From NCBI GenBank assembly GCA_017303455.1, contig JAFLBM010000003.1:1-64000 (forward strand): 64,000 nucleotides of DNA. Reading direction: 5' to 3'. This DNA is from Chitinophagales bacterium. GTDB taxonomy: Bacteria; Bacteroidota; Bacteroidia; Chitinophagales; Chitinophagaceae. A model generated the notes under the pieces. The model saw only the letters and a list, made by a program, of their open reading frames with translations. It did not search any database and was not told the origin of the DNA. Both the position numbers and the translations under genes were made by a program. This document shows, piece after piece, positions 32,541-41,500 of the stretch; position 1 is the first letter of the stretch, and every line of letters begins with the position of its first letter.

Positions 32541-34958
32541 ATGCAAAAGCAAGTAACCGCCCTGCCTTTTTTACTCCTTTTTTTCACTGCCATCCGTTCG
32601 CAGCCCCCGGCCCCGGAGGCTATTCTAGACAGCATCAATGCCGGACGAAAACCCGAAAAAATTTATACTCATTTTGACCAGGGATTCTATCAGCCCGGAG
32701 AAACCATCTGGTTCAAAACTTATATTGTTGTAGATGGATTTCCCGGCACCTACAGCACGGTAGCCAAAGCTGAATTGGTAAATGAGAAAGACCTGGTTAT
32801 TGCCTCCCTGTTAATTCCTGTTACTGCCGGGACTGCTTATGGTGCTATCCACATACCTGACAGCGCAGCAACCGGCTCTTATCTGTTCAGGTTGTATACT
32901 CAGCACATGCTGGCGATGAAAACGACTCCCGTGTACTATAAGCCTGTATTGATCGCCCCTTCTGGAGGTTGTTATATCCCTGATCTCGCTGTAACTACAA
33001 TCAATTTGCAGTTTTTCCCGGAAGGAGGCACCTTCCTGGCCAATGAATTGAATAACCTTGCCTTTACAGCGACCGATCAGCACCACCGGCCTGCAGCAAT
33101 TAGCGGAGTGATAAAGGACGACGAAGGAAATGAAGTAACCCGGTTTTCCAGCAGCTATAATGGAATGGGCAAAGTAGAAATAAAGCCGTCTACCGGTAAA
33201 GCGTATACCGCAACCTTTTCACTGCCATCAGGCAGCAGCAGTACGGTAGCACTGCCAGCCGTAAGCGAGGAAGGAACGAATATGTTTGTTATTAATGATT
33301 CGCTGCAAAAACAGTTATTTATTGATAGCCGCTACTCAACAGAAGATAAACAACCGGCATTTATTGTGGGAGAGATGGATCAAACCATAGTATTCAAAAC
33401 AGATATCCGAAAAAATAAAGGCCATTATTTTGGTACCTTTTCCACGAAAGATTTGCCGGGTGGCTTATTACACATAGCCGTTTTCTCTGCATCCAATCAA
33501 CTACTGGCCGAACGTACTTGTTTTATCAGCTCCCGGATGGATACAACCGCTGCGGAATTAATCAATACGTCCATTAACCTGGCTAAAAGGGGATACAATA
33601 GCCTGACCTTTGCCCTGCCGGATTCTTTAGAAGGCAGTTTCTCTGTTTCCATCACCAATGCTGCAAACAGCAAGATGCCCGTGGCACAAGAAGATATTGC
33701 GATGGGCTTATTAGTAACCAGCTGCCTGAAAGCAGTACCAAATCTTCCCTTTTATAACCTGGGCAGCAGCAACAACCCCGTGAATGAGGCTGTGGATCTG
33801 TTGTTACTGACACATGACTATAAATGGAACTGGGATGAACTGAAAGGAATAGCTTCGCTGCCTGCACCCTCCTTCAATGACTTCTTTATCACGCTGAGAG
33901 GAAAGGCATACAGTGACCGCAACAGCAGCCCGATACTAAACAGTGAACTTTCATTTATTATCCAAACTAAAGATTCTGCTGTTAATTATTTCCCGGTTAA
34001 CACCGATGATAAAGGATCTTTCGAAGTACCCGGGCTATTTTTTACTGATACCGCTACTCTTTTTGTAAAAAATAATAAAGAGAAGAACAGGGACAAAAAA
34101 GTAAAACTGGAATTAGTATCGCCCCCCCTGGCTGATCTGTACAAATTGCCTGTTTATCAGCAGGAATTTGCCCGGCAGCGTCCTTTGTTTTATCAGCAGA
34201 TGCGGCTGCTGGGTAATTGTAACAGCTTCGCCGTGACTAAGCCTATTGATTTTGATACATCAGGGATAGTGCTGAGAGGGGTGACGGTGAAGGCAAAAAC
34301 AAAAAATTCTGTACAACTGCTGGAAGAAAAATATACAAAAGGACTTTTCAGCAGTTCAGCACGAACCACCATAGATTTTATAAATGAAAAGCCTGTGTAC
34401 ACAGGGGGTAATATTTTTGATTACCTCAAGGGCCGCTACTCTTATATGCAGGTAATGGGAACTTTCCCCAACTACACATTGGTATTCCGCAATATGCGGA
34501 GCATCGGAACCGGCACCTATATCACGATGGCCATGTTCCTGGATGAAATGCCGGTTGATGCTTCGATACTGACAACCATACCGATGAAAGATATAGCACT
34601 AGTCAGGATCTATCCTTCTGGCATTATGGGTGTGGGTGGAGCATTAGCTGTATATACAAAACAAGGAGACGACAGATTAAATAATGATGAGCTTTCTTAC
34701 CTGAGCAAAATAAAAATTAGTGGATTTTCAAATGCGGATGATTTTTATTCCCCCGATTATGCTAACCGTAATGACCAGGTAAAAAATGATAACCGCAAAA
34801 CACTTTACTGGAATCCTTCCTTGATCTATTTGCCCGAAGATGGGAAAGTGCCGTTTTCATTTTTCAATTCGGACAAATGCACATCCTACCGGATATTGGT
34901 GCAGGGCATAACCAGTAATGGTAAGTTTGTCAGGATTGAAAAGATAATCAACCAGTAA
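32541..34958 (+). CDS. Large exported protein with MG2-like and TonB-plug-like domains
   Basis: The 805-residue protein has a signal peptide (to about 20), then a macroglobulin-like domain: PEKIYTHFDQGFYQPGETIWFKTYIV at about 38-63 is the usual start of MG2-type segments in this phylum. Ig-like beta domains follow to about 590, including TLRGKAYSDRNSSPILNSELSF. A plug-like part is at about 640-720 (GNIFDYLKGRYSYMQVMG, FLDEMPVDASILTTIPMKDIALVRIYPSG, GVGGALAVYTKQG). There is no outer-membrane barrel behind it. Families with this layout are frequent in Bacteroidota and of unknown role, perhaps surface- or TonB-linked. It sits on the opposite strand between uppS and porG, which are usually neighbours. 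Confidence 0.75.
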   Translation: MQKQVTALPFLLLFFTAIRSQPPAPEAILDSINAGRKPEKIYTHFDQGFYQPGETIWFKTYIVVDGFPGTYSTVAKAELVNEKDLVIASLLIPVTAGTAYGAIHIPDSAATGSYLFRLYTQHMLAMKTTPVYYKPVLIAPSGGCYIPDLAVTTINLQFFPEGGTFLANELNNLAFTATDQHHRPAAISGVIKDDEGNEVTRFSSSYNGMGKVEIKPSTGKAYTATFSLPSGSSSTVALPAVSEEGTNMFVINDSLQKQLFIDSRYSTEDKQPAFIVGEMDQTIVFKTDIRKNKGHYFGTFSTKDLPGGLLHIAVFSASNQLLAERTCFISSRMDTTAAELINTSINLAKRGYNSLTFALPDSLEGSFSVSITNAANSKMPVAQEDIAMGLLVTSCLKAVPNLPFYNLGSSNNPVNEAVDLLLLTHDYKWNWDELKGIASLPAPSFNDFFITLRGKAYSDRNSSPILNSELSFIIQTKDSAVNYFPVNTDDKGSFEVPGLFFTDTATLFVKNNKEKNRDKKVKLELVSPPLADLYKLPVYQQEFARQRPLFYQQMRLLGNCNSFAVTKPIDFDTSGIVLRGVTVKAKTKNSVQLLEEKYTKGLFSSSARTTIDFINEKPVYTGGNIFDYLKGRYSYMQVMGTFPNYTLVFRNMRSIGTGTYITMAMFLDEMPVDASILTTIPMKDIALVRIYPSGIMGVGGALAVYTKQGDDRLNNDELSYLSKIKISGFSNADDFYSPDYANRNDQVKNDNRKTLYWNPSLIYLPEDGKVPFSFFNSDKCTSYRILVQGITSNGKFVRIEKIINQ

Positions 34959-34964
34959 CTGTTA

Positions 34965-35831
34965 TTAGTTCGAAGTAGGGCACTTATACGACTGCAGGTT
35001 GAATGTAACGAAGAACATCGCTGTTACAAACTGGTCTTTTTGCCTGCTGTTACCTCTTTGCCTGCCAGGAAGACCAATAGGTTCTCCTAATTCGTAGGAT
35101 CGGTCGTGCAGTAACGCAGCATGGGAAGGGCTGCCATCAGGGTTGGTTGGGAAGATAGCCCCATCAACATAAGTGGTGCTGACATCATCTAAGTAGTCGG
35201 TGTTGGTCAGGCGATGCAATATTTCAAACCCGATATTCATTCTTTCATTGAGTGAGTATTTGATACCTACGCCAATGGGCAGGCTGACTGCCATCGAACT
35301 ATATTGCTTGCGTTCGGGATAAGCCGCATTGCCCTGGCCTTCTGTGCCTAAGGGTCGTAAAAAAACTTTTTCTCCCCTCAGGTAAGTATAGGGGTCATAA
35401 CTGAATATACCGGCTCCAAGCGTTACATACGGAGTGAAATTAAAACCGGGTTCACCGGGCATAAAACGAAAGAAGTTAAAGTCACCCTGCAAAGCCAGTT
35501 CCCATACGTTACTGTTGAAACTCAGGTTACGGCGATACATGTATTCATTATGGGTATTATAAATATCCGAATAACCCAGTCTTGCATAACTCACACCGAT
35601 GCGGGCTGCAATGTAATTACCAAAGTTTTTGCGAAAGAAAACACTGGCGGCCATTTTAGACCTGTTGAGCCAGGCTCTTGTATTGAGATCGCCAAAATAA
35701 TGACCCGCTCCGAGGCCCACACCAAATTCACCTTCCTGCCTCACGGCATATTGTGATTGAGCATTCAGGTCAGCAGATATACCCCCGGTGAAAAGGGCAG
35801 CAAAAAACACAACAGCCAATAACTTTTTCAT
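34965..35831 (-). CDS. porG: Type IX secretion system outer-membrane protein PorG homologue (DUF6089)
   Basis: The 288-residue protein has a signal peptide and an eight-strand-type outer-membrane barrel: QEGEFGVGLGAGHYFGDLNTR, RIGVSYARLGYSDIYNTHNEYMYRRNLSF, FNFTPYVTLGAGIFSYDP, PIGVGIKYSLNERMNIGFEILHRLTNTDYLDDVSTTY. This is the DUF6089 family, whose Porphyromonas member PorG belongs to the type IX secretion machinery and lies beside uppS and bamA. The start is the ATG at 35831; an in-frame TTG three codons earlier is part of a promoter-like TATTTTGA. It lies 70 bases downstream of nadK. Family assignment rests on sequence pattern and synteny. Confidence 0.82.
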   Translation of the reverse strand: MKKLLAVVFFAALFTGGISADLNAQSQYAVRQEGEFGVGLGAGHYFGDLNTRAWLNRSKMAASVFFRKNFGNYIAARIGVSYARLGYSDIYNTHNEYMYRRNLSFNSNVWELALQGDFNFFRFMPGEPGFNFTPYVTLGAGIFSYDPYTYLRGEKVFLRPLGTEGQGNAAYPERKQYSSMAVSLPIGVGIKYSLNERMNIGFEILHRLTNTDYLDDVSTTYVDGAIFPTNPDGSPSHAALLHDRSYELGEPIGLPGRQRGNSRQKDQFVTAMFFVTFNLQSYKCPTSN

Positions 35832-35901
35832 ATACCTCAAAATATGGTTCGGGATAAAATAGAACGGAAAAATAGCTATTTTCTTTCATTCACCCTGCAC
35901 T

Positions 35902-36780
35902 TTAATTGCGTTTGTCGAGGCCCCAGGTGAGTTTATTGTGAAGGGTTTGCAAAAAATTATTTTCGCTGAGACGAAGCAATTTTATGGGGAATTCCTCCTT
36001 CCGGACAGCCAGTTGAACATACCTTCCAACTATTTCCCTGCGGGAATCCAGGGCACAGATGATATTCTCTGACCGGCTTTCCACTTCAAACGATATAACA
36101 TTATCATCAGGAACAATCAATGGCCTTACGTTGAGGTTGTGAGGTGCCACCGGTGTAATGACAAAACTGCCCGACTCGGGGAAAACAATCGGGCCGCCGC
36201 AACTTAATGAATAGCCGGTGGAACCCGTAGGGGTGGCCACGATCAGGCCATCGGCCCAGTAGGTATTTAAAAATTCACCGTTCAGGTACGTATGAATTTT
36301 TATCATCGAGGCCGTGTCTCTTTTATGAATAGAGAATTCATTCAATGCGTAGGGCACATTGCCAAATAAAGGAAGATCGGCATCTACATGGATCATGGTA
36401 CGCTTATCCACCACATACGTCCGGTTGGCAATTGCTTTTACTGCTGTTGATACCGCCTCACGTCCGATACTGGCCAGGAAACCCAACCGGCCAAAATTGA
36501 TACCCATGATAAAAACAGGCTTATCCCTTACCAGCGTTATCGTGTCGAGTAATGTGCCATCCCCACCGAGGCTGATGATGAACTCAATGTCTTCCGTCAA
36601 TTGTTCTGAGAGGGTGAAGGTCTGTGTATCTTCCCCGAGATTGATTCTTTCTTTTACCTGCTCAAAATAGGGATGAAAAATTACCGGGGTTATTTTTTGT
36701 CTGAGGAGTTCATCAAAAAACAACTGCACATCTTCCTGCTGATCATCTTCCAGAATCCTGCTGTATATAGCTGCCTTCAT
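35902..36780 (-). CDS. nadK: NAD kinase
   Basis: NadK makes NADP from NAD. The 292-residue protein has the catalytic GGDGT at 72-76 in SLGGDGTLLDT, YALNEFSIHKRDTASMI, and GLIVATPTGSTGYSLSCGGPIV, all diagnostic. It starts two bases after the stop of the POTRA-barrel gene, so translation is probably coupled, and porG follows. This nadK-porG link is conserved in the phylum. Confidence 0.97.
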   Translation of the reverse strand: MKAAIYSRILEDDQQEDVQLFFDELLRQKITPVIFHPYFEQVKERINLGEDTQTFTLSEQLTEDIEFIISLGGDGTLLDTITLVRDKPVFIMGINFGRLGFLASIGREAVSTAVKAIANRTYVVDKRTMIHVDADLPLFGNVPYALNEFSIHKRDTASMIKIHTYLNGEFLNTYWADGLIVATPTGSTGYSLSCGGPIVFPESGSFVITPVAPHNLNVRPLIVPDDNVISFEVESRSENIICALDSRREIVGRYVQLAVRKEEFPIKLLRLSENNFLQTLHNKLTWGLDKRN

Positions 36781-36782
36781 GA

Positions 36783-38249
36783 TTAAAAAATAGTCTTGCG
36801 ATGTAAAAAGATTCCGTTCTCTCCCAACCGGTTAAATGTCCATTCCAGTTTCAATGTAAAATCATAGGAAGTTAAAATATCGAGCCCGATCCCCCCGGAA
36901 TAAAGCATGGTATTGGACAAGTCATTAAAACCGGGTAATGGATTATGTACATAGCCTGCATTGGCAAATATTTTTGCAAAAAAACGAAAGGGCAGCCGCT
37001 CAGGCATTTGCCTGTTTTTACCCGGTGTCCGGACACTAAATTGTAAAAATTCACGGGTATAAGTGGTCTTCAGGAACCCGCCGGCCACGCCATCAACAAC
37101 ATAGTATTCATATCCCTGCATAAAGGCATCGCCATAGCCCAGGAAACGCTGCATAAAATACGGTTGTTTAAACGGTGCTTTGATATTCCCGTAGGCAATT
37201 ACATTGATAAATGATTTCTTCCCGGTATGCCAGCTCCCGGCACCTTTCAACGAAAGGTACCAGACGTTAATAAGATCATTAAAACCGCGTTTCCCGACTG
37301 ATACTTCGGCAGCATAACCTTTCGTGGGATAAGGAATATAATCAAGATCATAATAGCTCATCCGGTAATAGATCTCCGGGAACTGGATACGGTTACGGCC
37401 GGATTGAAAATAATCAGGGTTCAGTTTTACAATGGTATCTTTTACGTTCTCCATCGTATAACCGATGCCAAAGCGGTGTCTTGTTTTGATGGCTCTTCTG
37501 TAGGTAAGTTCCGCATTGGCAGATACAAAGCTTCGCAGGTAATTGTTTTCGTCTTTAATGAACACCTGTTTATCGGCAACGGTATTATAATTCATCTCCC
37601 GGTTCTTACCAAGAGCGAATGCTGTACTGAGCCCCCATTTCATTTTCTTATCAATGTAGAGCCGGTCATAGCTGAAAGAAAATTGTTTTGTATATCCCCC
37701 CACCAGCCACAGCCTGAATTTATCATTCCTTCCTGTGGCATTATTATGCAATATTTTCAACCCGTAATTCAACCGGCTGAGGCTTGCTCCTTTTTCAAAA
37801 AGCCATTGGTTCAGGTTTCTGTCAACAGGTTTGAAATATGGAACCGGAAAGATATACCAGCGTTCCCTTACATCCACTGCCACATCCACCATATAACCTT
37901 CCGACCTGGCTAAAGCAACAACCACATCAATGAAAAGAGCTGTATTCATCAGCTGCCGCCGGGCATCTTCAAATTTTTTGACCAGGTCCTGCAGGGAATA
38001 TTCTTCACCTGAACGGAGGGGTATTTCACGAAGAATAATACTGGCTTTTGTCTTCTTATTACCGGTGATGATAATGTTCCGGACAGTGAAAGAAACATTC
38101 TCCTGTACGTTTTTGGAAGCCTGGTTTTGAAGAGTTGAATCAGGGCTGATCGCCGGGCCTTTTTCAACCATTACTTCCTGGGCAAACAGGTAATTGCCGG
38201 CCATCAGCAAGAGTACTAACCAGGTATAATATTTATAAGTCTGCGGCAT
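36783..38249 (-). CDS. POTRA domain plus outer-membrane barrel protein (BamA/TamA-like)
   Basis: The 488-residue protein has a signal peptide (to about 23) and one POTRA domain at about 52-130 (FTVRNIIITGNKKTKASIILREIPLRSGEEY and VVVALARSEGYMVDVAVDVRERWYI). A C-terminal barrel follows with YDRLYIDKKMKWGLSTAF, KTRHRFGIGYTMENVKD, YPTKGYAAEVSVGKRGF and ending LKLEWTFNRLGENGIF. It is half the size of BamA and has a single POTRA. It may insert a subset of outer-membrane proteins or secrete a substrate. It sits between the CBS gene and nadK, and its stop is two bases from the nadK start. Confidence 0.85.
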   Translation of the reverse strand: MPQTYKYYTWLVLLLMAGNYLFAQEVMVEKGPAISPDSTLQNQASKNVQENVSFTVRNIIITGNKKTKASIILREIPLRSGEEYSLQDLVKKFEDARRQLMNTALFIDVVVALARSEGYMVDVAVDVRERWYIFPVPYFKPVDRNLNQWLFEKGASLSRLNYGLKILHNNATGRNDKFRLWLVGGYTKQFSFSYDRLYIDKKMKWGLSTAFALGKNREMNYNTVADKQVFIKDENNYLRSFVSANAELTYRRAIKTRHRFGIGYTMENVKDTIVKLNPDYFQSGRNRIQFPEIYYRMSYYDLDYIPYPTKGYAAEVSVGKRGFNDLINVWYLSLKGAGSWHTGKKSFINVIAYGNIKAPFKQPYFMQRFLGYGDAFMQGYEYYVVDGVAGGFLKTTYTREFLQFSVRTPGKNRQMPERLPFRFFAKIFANAGYVHNPLPGFNDLSNTMLYSGGIGLDILTSYDFTLKLEWTFNRLGENGIFLHRKTIF

Positions 38250-38324
38250 TGGCAGCGTTCATCGTAAACAACTAAAGTTAGCAGGTTTTCGCAAGAGTTT
38301 CAGCATATTACAGGGAAAAACTGT

Positions 38325-38987
38325 TTATATCTTCAGATAGTTCATCAGGTTGTCATAATTACTGCGCAATTCATTGACATATAGTTCCTCGCCGAAGTAG
38401 TGTTTAATGGTATAGTCGTATCGCTGAAACGTAGCCACAATATCTGAAACCTCGGGTTTGTTGATGCGTATTGTTACTTGCATAAGCCCTGTTTCAGGAT
38501 CATTAGAAGTGTTGAGCTGGGTTATTTGGGCATCATTCGTTTCCACGAGTTTGCTGATCTCATTAAAAGAATACTGGTTGCTTTCCATTTCCAGTACGAT
38601 CAGGCCGCCGGGTTCATTCAGGCTCATGAATTCAGAGGCATGTTTTAAAAGATCGGAATATGCGATAGTAGCTACCAGGTCATTTTCAGTATTCACCACC
38701 GGCACCACACTTAATCCATTTTCAGCAGCAAGCTGTACTGCCTTTAAAAAATGTTCATCTTCTTTAACTGAAGTATTGGCAAATGATTGCTGTAGTGTGT
38801 TTAACTCGGAGTTATCATTTTCAGCCTGGAGCAGATCATCTTCACTGATGATGCCAACGTATTTATCCCCTTCCACAATGGGCAGGTGCGTCACATGATT
38901 ATCGTTCATGAGCTGCAACGCCTGGTACACCTTGTCCTCAAGATGCAGACAGGGCAATGATTGAGATGGTAATTCCCTGGTTAACAT
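38325..38987 (-). CDS. CBS-domain pair protein
   Basis: The 220-residue soluble protein has two CBS motifs: about 1-65 (VYQALQLMNDNHVTHLPIVEGDKYVGIISEDDLL) and about 75-130 (FLKAVQLAAENGLSVVPVVNTENDLVATIAYSDLL). An ACT-like C-terminal region of about 80 residues follows (GLIVLEMESNQYSFNEISKLVETNDAQI). CBS pairs bind adenine nucleotides and regulate a partner; none is attached here. In Bacteroidota this gene is a standing neighbour of nadK, which is again the case. Confidence 0.88.
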   Translation of the reverse strand: MLTRELPSQSLPCLHLEDKVYQALQLMNDNHVTHLPIVEGDKYVGIISEDDLLQAENDNSELNTLQQSFANTSVKEDEHFLKAVQLAAENGLSVVPVVNTENDLVATIAYSDLLKHASEFMSLNEPGGLIVLEMESNQYSFNEISKLVETNDAQITQLNTSNDPETGLMQVTIRINKPEVSDIVATFQRYDYTIKHYFGEELYVNELRSNYDNLMNYLKI

Positions 38988-39022
38988 GGATAGCGGCTTT
39001 GTTTTTCATAAGACCACAACGA

Positions 39023-39799
39023 TTACCCAACTGTTGCAGGCTCGTTGAGCTTTTTCAAAAATTTGTGAAGTATCGCATTGAATTCATCCGGTACTTCCAT
39101 CATCGGTGCATGCCCGCATTTATCAATAAAATGAAGCTCACTGTTCGGGATCAGTTTATTGAACTCCCGGGCTACAAATGGCGGGGTGATCGTATCATTA
39201 TTTCCCCATACTAATAACGTGGGTTGTTTAATTTGATTGAGTTCCTCTCCCAAATTATTTCGGATAGCACTTTTTGCCAGGGCAATGATCTTAATGGCCT
39301 TCAGGCGATTGTTGGTTATGCTATATACCTCATCAACAAGCTCTTTGGTGGCAGTATTGGGGTCATAGAAAGTCAGTTCTGTTTTTTTCTTAATATATTC
39401 ATAATCGCCTCTTTTAGGGTAACTATCCCCCATACCATTTTCAAAAAGACCAGAGCTGCCGGTAAGAATCAGGGATTTTATCCTTTCCGGGTGCTTTAAC
39501 GTATGCACAAGGGCTACATGCCCGCCAAGGGAGTTACCCATTAAATGCACTTTATCAAGTGCTCTTGCATCGAGGAATTTATGGACAAACTTGGCCAATC
39601 CGCCCACAGATGTGTGTAATATGTCCATCTCCAGCAAGGGGAGCATCGGCACGATTACTTTATTATGCTGTTTAAAATATTCTATAAGGCTCCTGAAATT
39701 GCTCAGCGCTCCAAACAGGCCATGCAAAAGCACCAACGGCTCCCCGTTGCCTTCTTCAATAAACCTGAACTTATCCTGTTGTTTGATCTCGTATTCCAT
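39023..39799 (-). CDS. Alpha/beta hydrolase
   Basis: The 258-residue hydrolase has LLHGLFGALSNF (oxyanion region), the nucleophile elbow GNSLGG with Ser93, an Asp in WGNNDTITPP, and His in CGHAPMMEVPDEF, giving a full Ser-Asp-His triad. The cap covers about 120-180. No signal peptide. The substrate is unknown; C-C bond hydrolases and esterases share this pattern. It is the likely first gene of the run through the CBS, POTRA, nadK and porG genes, 35 bases upstream of the CBS gene. Confidence 0.9.
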   Translation of the reverse strand: MEYEIKQQDKFRFIEEGNGEPLVLLHGLFGALSNFRSLIEYFKQHNKVIVPMLPLLEMDILHTSVGGLAKFVHKFLDARALDKVHLMGNSLGGHVALVHTLKHPERIKSLILTGSSGLFENGMGDSYPKRGDYEYIKKKTELTFYDPNTATKELVDEVYSITNNRLKAIKIIALAKSAIRNNLGEELNQIKQPTLLVWGNNDTITPPFVAREFNKLIPNSELHFIDKCGHAPMMEVPDEFNAILHKFLKKLNEPATVG

Positions 39800-40033
39800 G
39801 GGCAGTCAATTCGGTTCGTGCTATCCCCAAATTCAGGGACTAAAATAATCGTTTTGGCGCAAAAACGCTCAGTTTGCTGTATAAAAGGATGAGGTTGCCG
39901 CAAATATAGGCGCAACAGGCTTGTTTTAAAAAGTTGTTTTGAGCTTGCAGGTTTTTGCTAACCGGGTTGATGTTTGTACCGCGTAGGTGACCCGGTAAGT
40001 ATTCCGGGGTCTTGATCAAACCATTTGCAGAAA

Positions 40034-40576
40034 TTACCGGGGAGGAATATCTTTTGAAACGGCACCAAAGAAATTTTCAAGTTCTGTAAACATATCTTTA
40101 AAAACAGGAATGATCTTACCAAAACCATCAATGACTTCGGGGCCCCAGGGCTGAATATATGAATACATTACAGATTGTTGAATGGTCTCTGGTTGTATAA
40201 GCTTTACTTGTTCTGCGTAAAAAAGTATAATACTGAACACAATTGTATAAATGATTACATAAAGCAGAATACCTCCAATCTTATTCAACCAGCCCAGCAT
40301 GACCACTTCCACCGTACTTTCAATAGCATTGGCTCCCCAGCGTATCAGCAATACCACGATCAGGAAGACTACAATAAATGAAACAACAGGAAGCCACTGG
40401 CCGGAAATTTTTACAGCAGACCCTATATAGCCGGCTGCAACAGCAGATAATTTGATAGCAGCAGCCAACCCAACGATAATGGCCACAAATGAGAATATAC
40501 CAATGATCAGCCCCCGCTGGTAACCCCTGATAATAGCAAGAATAATAACAATAGCAAAAACAATATCAAGGATCAT
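40034..40576 (-). CDS. CvpA family membrane protein
   Basis: The 180-residue protein has the CvpA layout: four hydrophobic helices (about 4-16, 24-45, 63-84 and 100-122) with DIVFAIVIILAIIRGYQRGLIIGIFSF at the N-terminus. A C-terminal amphipathic tail includes FGKIIPVFKDMF. E. coli CvpA is needed for colicin V production, and homologues affect envelope integrity. It is the last of four same-strand genes from the glycosyltransferase through gldC and yqeY, with 68 bases before it. Confidence 0.85.
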   Translation of the reverse strand: MILDIVFAIVIILAIIRGYQRGLIIGIFSFVAIIVGLAAAIKLSAVAAGYIGSAVKISGQWLPVVSFIVVFLIVVLLIRWGANAIESTVEVVMLGWLNKIGGILLYVIIYTIVFSIILFYAEQVKLIQPETIQQSVMYSYIQPWGPEVIDGFGKIIPVFKDMFTELENFFGAVSKDIPPR

Positions 40577-40644
40577 AATGGCAAAATGATGATTAATTCC
40601 CTAACGTAATTATTGTGGAGCAAATTTTAGAGCCAGTTGTTGTT

Positions 40645-41097
40645 TTATTTGTTTAACAACTCCTTTACGAGGGCTGAGATTGTTTTCCCGTCTGCTTTTC
40701 CAGCCAGTTGTTTGGTGGCTACGCCCATCACTTTGCCCATATCTGCCGGTGAAGAAGCACCGGTTGCAGCAATGATCTTCGCTAACTCGGCTTTAATTTC
40801 TTCTGCAGTTAATTGTGCCGGCAAAAACTTTTCGATCACAGCAATCTCTTCCTGTTCTTTTTGTGCCAGGTCGGCCCTGTTCTGCTGCTGAAATATCTCT
40901 AAAGAATCTTTTCGCTGTTTCACCAGTTTCTGCAACAATTTAATTTCATCATCTTCGGTCAGGTCACCACTGGCGCCTTCGGAAGTTTTGGCTAATAAGA
41001 TGGCTGCTTTTACAGCACGAAGGCTCCTTAATGCCGCTTCATTCTTAGCCAGCATCGCTGCCTTTAATTCCGTCATTATTTTTTGCTCAAGACTCAT
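40645..41097 (-). CDS. YqeY/GatB-like domain protein
   Basis: The 150-residue protein is a stand-alone YqeY: SLEQKIMTELKAAMLAKNEAALRSLRAVKAAI, LTEDDEIKLLQKLVKQRKDSLEIF, and DMGKVMGVATKQLAGKADGKTIS at the C-terminus. The fold is the tail domain of the GatB amidotransferase and probably binds tRNA, but the cellular role is not known. It follows gldC by 20 bases. Confidence 0.93.
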   Translation of the reverse strand: MSLEQKIMTELKAAMLAKNEAALRSLRAVKAAILLAKTSEGASGDLTEDDEIKLLQKLVKQRKDSLEIFQQQNRADLAQKEQEEIAVIEKFLPAQLTAEEIKAELAKIIAATGASSPADMGKVMGVATKQLAGKADGKTISALVKELLNK

Positions 41098-41117
41098 ATT
41101 ATCGTTTTAAAAATTTC

Positions 41118-41465
41118 TTATGCTTTATTTTCTTTCATTTGCTTTTCCCTGCATTTATGATAAAATTCTTTAGCGAATTTTTTCATATCGTCCACCGCCT
41201 CCGGGTGATTGGTGGCTCTCCCGTAGGTATCCGCCATCGTCATCATCGTCTGGTAAAAGAAATCTGCCATCTCATCCACCATCATATCTTTTGTCCAGAG
41301 ATCAATACGTAAAGCTGTTTTTTCTGCACTATCCCAAAAAGACAGCATAAATGCTTTTGCCTTTTGGGCATTGTCCACCGTGGTGTCCGATGCGGACCAT
41401 TCAATAGATTCAGGCAACCGGTTTGCATCCATATTCACCCCAATGGTGATCGTTGATTTACTCAT
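41118..41465 (-). CDS. gldC: Gliding motility protein GldC
   Basis: GldC is a small soluble protein reported as needed for, or enhancing, gliding in Flavobacterium. The 115-residue protein starts with STITIGVNMDANRLPESIEWSASD and has AKAFMLSFWDSAEKTALRIDLWTKDM and DEMADFFYQTMMTMADTYGRAT, which match the family over the full length. A TACCTTTG promoter box lies 20 bases before the ATG. Together with gldH and porG it indicates a gliding/T9SS lineage, although whether this strain glides cannot be told from a few genes. Confidence 0.93.
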   Translation of the reverse strand: MSKSTITIGVNMDANRLPESIEWSASDTTVDNAQKAKAFMLSFWDSAEKTALRIDLWTKDMMVDEMADFFYQTMMTMADTYGRATNHPEAVDDMKKFAKEFYHKCREKQMKENKA

Positions 41466-41485
41466 ACTTAGTTATTAAAAGAAGG

Positions 41486-41493
41486 CAAAGGTA
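41486..41493 (-). promoter_or_regulatory. -7 promoter box of gldC
   Basis: Minus strand TACCTTTG, an exact TAnnTTTG match, 20 bases before the gldC ATG. It suggests gldC-yqeY-cvpA can be transcribed without the upstream glycosyltransferase gene. Confidence 0.55.
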
Positions 41494-41500
41494 AATGAAA

